A DNA stretch of 7,046 bases from an uncultured bacterium (GTDB lineage: Bacteria; Cyanobacteriota; Vampirovibrionia; Gastranaerophilales; Gastranaerophilaceae), in contig CACXAK010000107.1 in NCBI GenBank assembly GCA_902765655.1, forward strand, positions 1 to 7,046, written 5' to 3'. The position numbers and the translations under genes were made by a program. Numbering within the stretch: position 1 is the stretch's first letter; each line of letters starts with the position of its first letter. Positions 5,719 through 7,046 of this stretch are shown here, one piece after another. The notes under the pieces are model-generated. The model saw only the letters and a program-made list of their open reading frames with translations. It was not told where the DNA came from and did no database searches.

Positions 5719-7046
5719 ATGAAAAAAATATTAAAAATTTCAGGGATTATATTTGGTGTAATTTTATTGGTTGTTTATTTGTGCTTTTTGTTTGTTGTAC
5801 CGAATGTAGTCGATATTACATCATATAAAGAGCAAATCAAACAAATTGTAAAAGAACAGGCAAATCTTGATATAGATTATAAAAATGAAAAAATTGTAAC
5901 TACTCCTTTTTTAGGTGTAGGAGTAAAAGCTGATGATATAAAGATTTCATTACCTGATAAAACTGAAATATTTAAATCCGATAATATAAAGGCAGTTGTA
6001 TCTGCTCCTTATTTGTTGTTTTTAACAGTCAGAGTTTCGTCTGTTAATATCGATAATCCCGTAATCAATGCCGAAATTCTTCAAAATGGCGAAGATTATA
6101 AGATAGTAAAACATATTGAAGATTTGTTAAATGCAAAAAAAGAGGAAACTTTCGGTCAAAAAATTCAGGAAGAAGAAAATGAAGGATTTCATATAGACCC
6201 GGAAAAAATTAAAATTGTTATTCCGAAAGTAATATTAAATAATTATAAAGTCTTAATAACCGATTTAGCTTCAAAGCATTATCTTGATTTGCACGGGGAA
6301 AAACTTATTTTGGGTTATTTTGACAGAAAAAGTGTAAGGGTGAGAACGGTTGCTGATTTATACAGTGACAAAAACAAAAATATTTCTGCAAATATTGATT
6401 TTGATACATTCTTGCCTCCTCCTTCTCCAAAGCTCGACGAAGAAGATGATCCGGCTGAAAAGATTGATATTCCTTTTGTGAATCCTGTGAAAACTTATCA
6501 AAATTATGATCTTAAGGCAAATATTGATACAAAAATTAAGATAAGAAAAGGCAAAAGAGGCGGTTTAATTTCATTTGGTCATTTTAATGTGGAAGATTTG
6601 ACTCTGAAATTGTCACAGATTCAATTGCCAAAGAGTTATATAAAAATAAAAACTTACGGTACCGATGCTGATATTGATACAAATTTATACGCAACAAAAG
6701 ATGAAAATATTAATTTACTTGGCCGAGTTAATTTTTCAAAACATCCCGGCCTTGATATGACAATAAAAACCGCACAGATTAAATTCCAAAATTTATTGAC
6801 ACTTGCGAAAGCATTTTTGGATTCTTTACAGATTCCTAATGAGCTGGCACAGTACAAAGCAGCCGGTTCTGTCATGGCTGATTGCTATATTAAATCTGAT
6901 TTCAGAAAATTAAAATCTGACGGCTATATTTATGTAAAAGATGGTGCTTTGACTGTGAGAAATCTGGGTGAAGTTCTGTCTAAGGTAAATATTGATATTG
7001 TTCTTGATAATAATATTTTGGATATTGTGAATTCCGGTTTGTATGT
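5719..7046 (+). CDS. AsmA-like / inter-membrane lipid-transport-type protein, N-terminal part (3'-partial)
   Basis: The frame starts at ATG 5719 behind TAGGA (5706-5710, 8-base spacer) and stays open to the window end: 442 codons with no stop. It begins MKKILKISG and a single hydrophobic helix (about 5-28) with a short cytoplasmic end. The rest is extracytoplasmic and rich in alternating beta-strand pattern. The segment just after the helix is typical of AsmA/TamB/YhdP relatives: VPNVVDITSYKEQIKQIVKE, then a strand pair and V-N-I-D-N-P-V-I-N-A at 109-118. Family knowledge: such proteins form long hydrophobic beta-grooves that carry phospholipids between inner and outer membrane or affect outer-membrane assembly. 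A proline/acid-rich linker (232-247: PPPSPKLDEEDDPAE) separates two strand-rich parts. The later part (about 380-430) resembles the repeated C-terminal AsmA region. AsmA relatives are often 600 to over 1000 residues, so much of the gene is probably missing. Exact subfamily is undetermined. It is divergent from the kinase-like gene. Confidence 0.75.
   Translation, partial: MKKILKISGIIFGVILLVVYLCFLFVVPNVVDITSYKEQIKQIVKEQANLDIDYKNEKIVTTPFLGVGVKADDIKISLPDKTEIFKSDNIKAVVSAPYLLFLTVRVSSVNIDNPVINAEILQNGEDYKIVKHIEDLLNAKKEETFGQKIQEEENEGFHIDPEKIKIVIPKVILNNYKVLITDLASKHYLDLHGEKLILGYFDRKSVRVRTVADLYSDKNKNISANIDFDTFLPPPSPKLDEEDDPAEKIDIPFVNPVKTYQNYDLKANIDTKIKIRKGKRGGLISFGHFNVEDLTLKLSQIQLPKSYIKIKTYGTDADIDTNLYATKDENINLLGRVNFSKHPGLDMTIKTAQIKFQNLLTLAKAFLDSLQIPNELAQYKAAGSVMADCYIKSDFRKLKSDGYIYVKDGALTVRNLGEVLSKVNIDIVLDNNILDIVNSGLY

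Noticed and set aside
6654..6875. 73-residue minus-strand frame opposite the AsmA-like gene
   Set aside because: The plus-strand frame is open for 442 codons with consistent AsmA-like strand pattern.

Overview
The window is AT-rich (roughly one third G+C by eye) bacterial DNA. It is densely coded and holds six protein genes on both strands, with no RNA gene, CRISPR array or mobile element that I can see. The gene content points to a bacterium with a two-membrane envelope: a TonB C-terminal-like protein, a GT39/ArnT-type membrane glycosyltransferase, a PAP2 lipid phosphatase, a secreted protein and an AsmA-like protein. The low G+C, the gut-bacterium style of the secreted protein and the short Asn-rich '...NTSFCGL...' leader of the kinase-like protein suggest Vampirovibrionia (Gastranaerophilales, 'Melainabacteria'). 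That placement is inference from memory and was not tested.

Layout: (1) 1-561 (+) is the 3' part of a gene with two TonB-C-like domains, its 5' end cut by the window. (2) 562-2055 (-) is a GT39/PMT_2-type glycosyltransferase whose stop codon abuts that of gene 1. (3) 2127-3057 (-) is a PAP2 phosphatase with all three catalytic motifs intact. Its C-terminal membrane segments lie in the neighbouring frame, so there is a one-base frameshift or a split gene. Genes 3 and 2 are co-directional and 71 bases apart, probably one transcript for polyprenyl-phosphate or lipid-linked sugar chemistry at the cytoplasmic membrane. (4) 3165-4220 (+) is a secreted protein of unknown function, divergent from PAP2 across a 107-base spacer in which -35-like boxes for both strands overlap. 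(5) 4217-5518 (-) is a divergent protein-kinase-like protein with alpha-helical repeats, overlapping gene 4 by four bases at the stop codons. (6) 5719-7046 (+) is the N-terminal part of an AsmA-like protein, open at the window end and divergent from gene 5 across a 200-base AT-rich spacer.

The unifying theme is the cell envelope: lipid carrier handling and sugar transfer (genes 2 and 3), inter-membrane or periplasmic proteins (1, 6) and an exported protein (4). The kinase-like protein is the outlier and the most interesting gene. The PAP2 frame break is the most concrete anomaly. No gene-free stretch exceeds 300 bases; the longest is 5519-5718.
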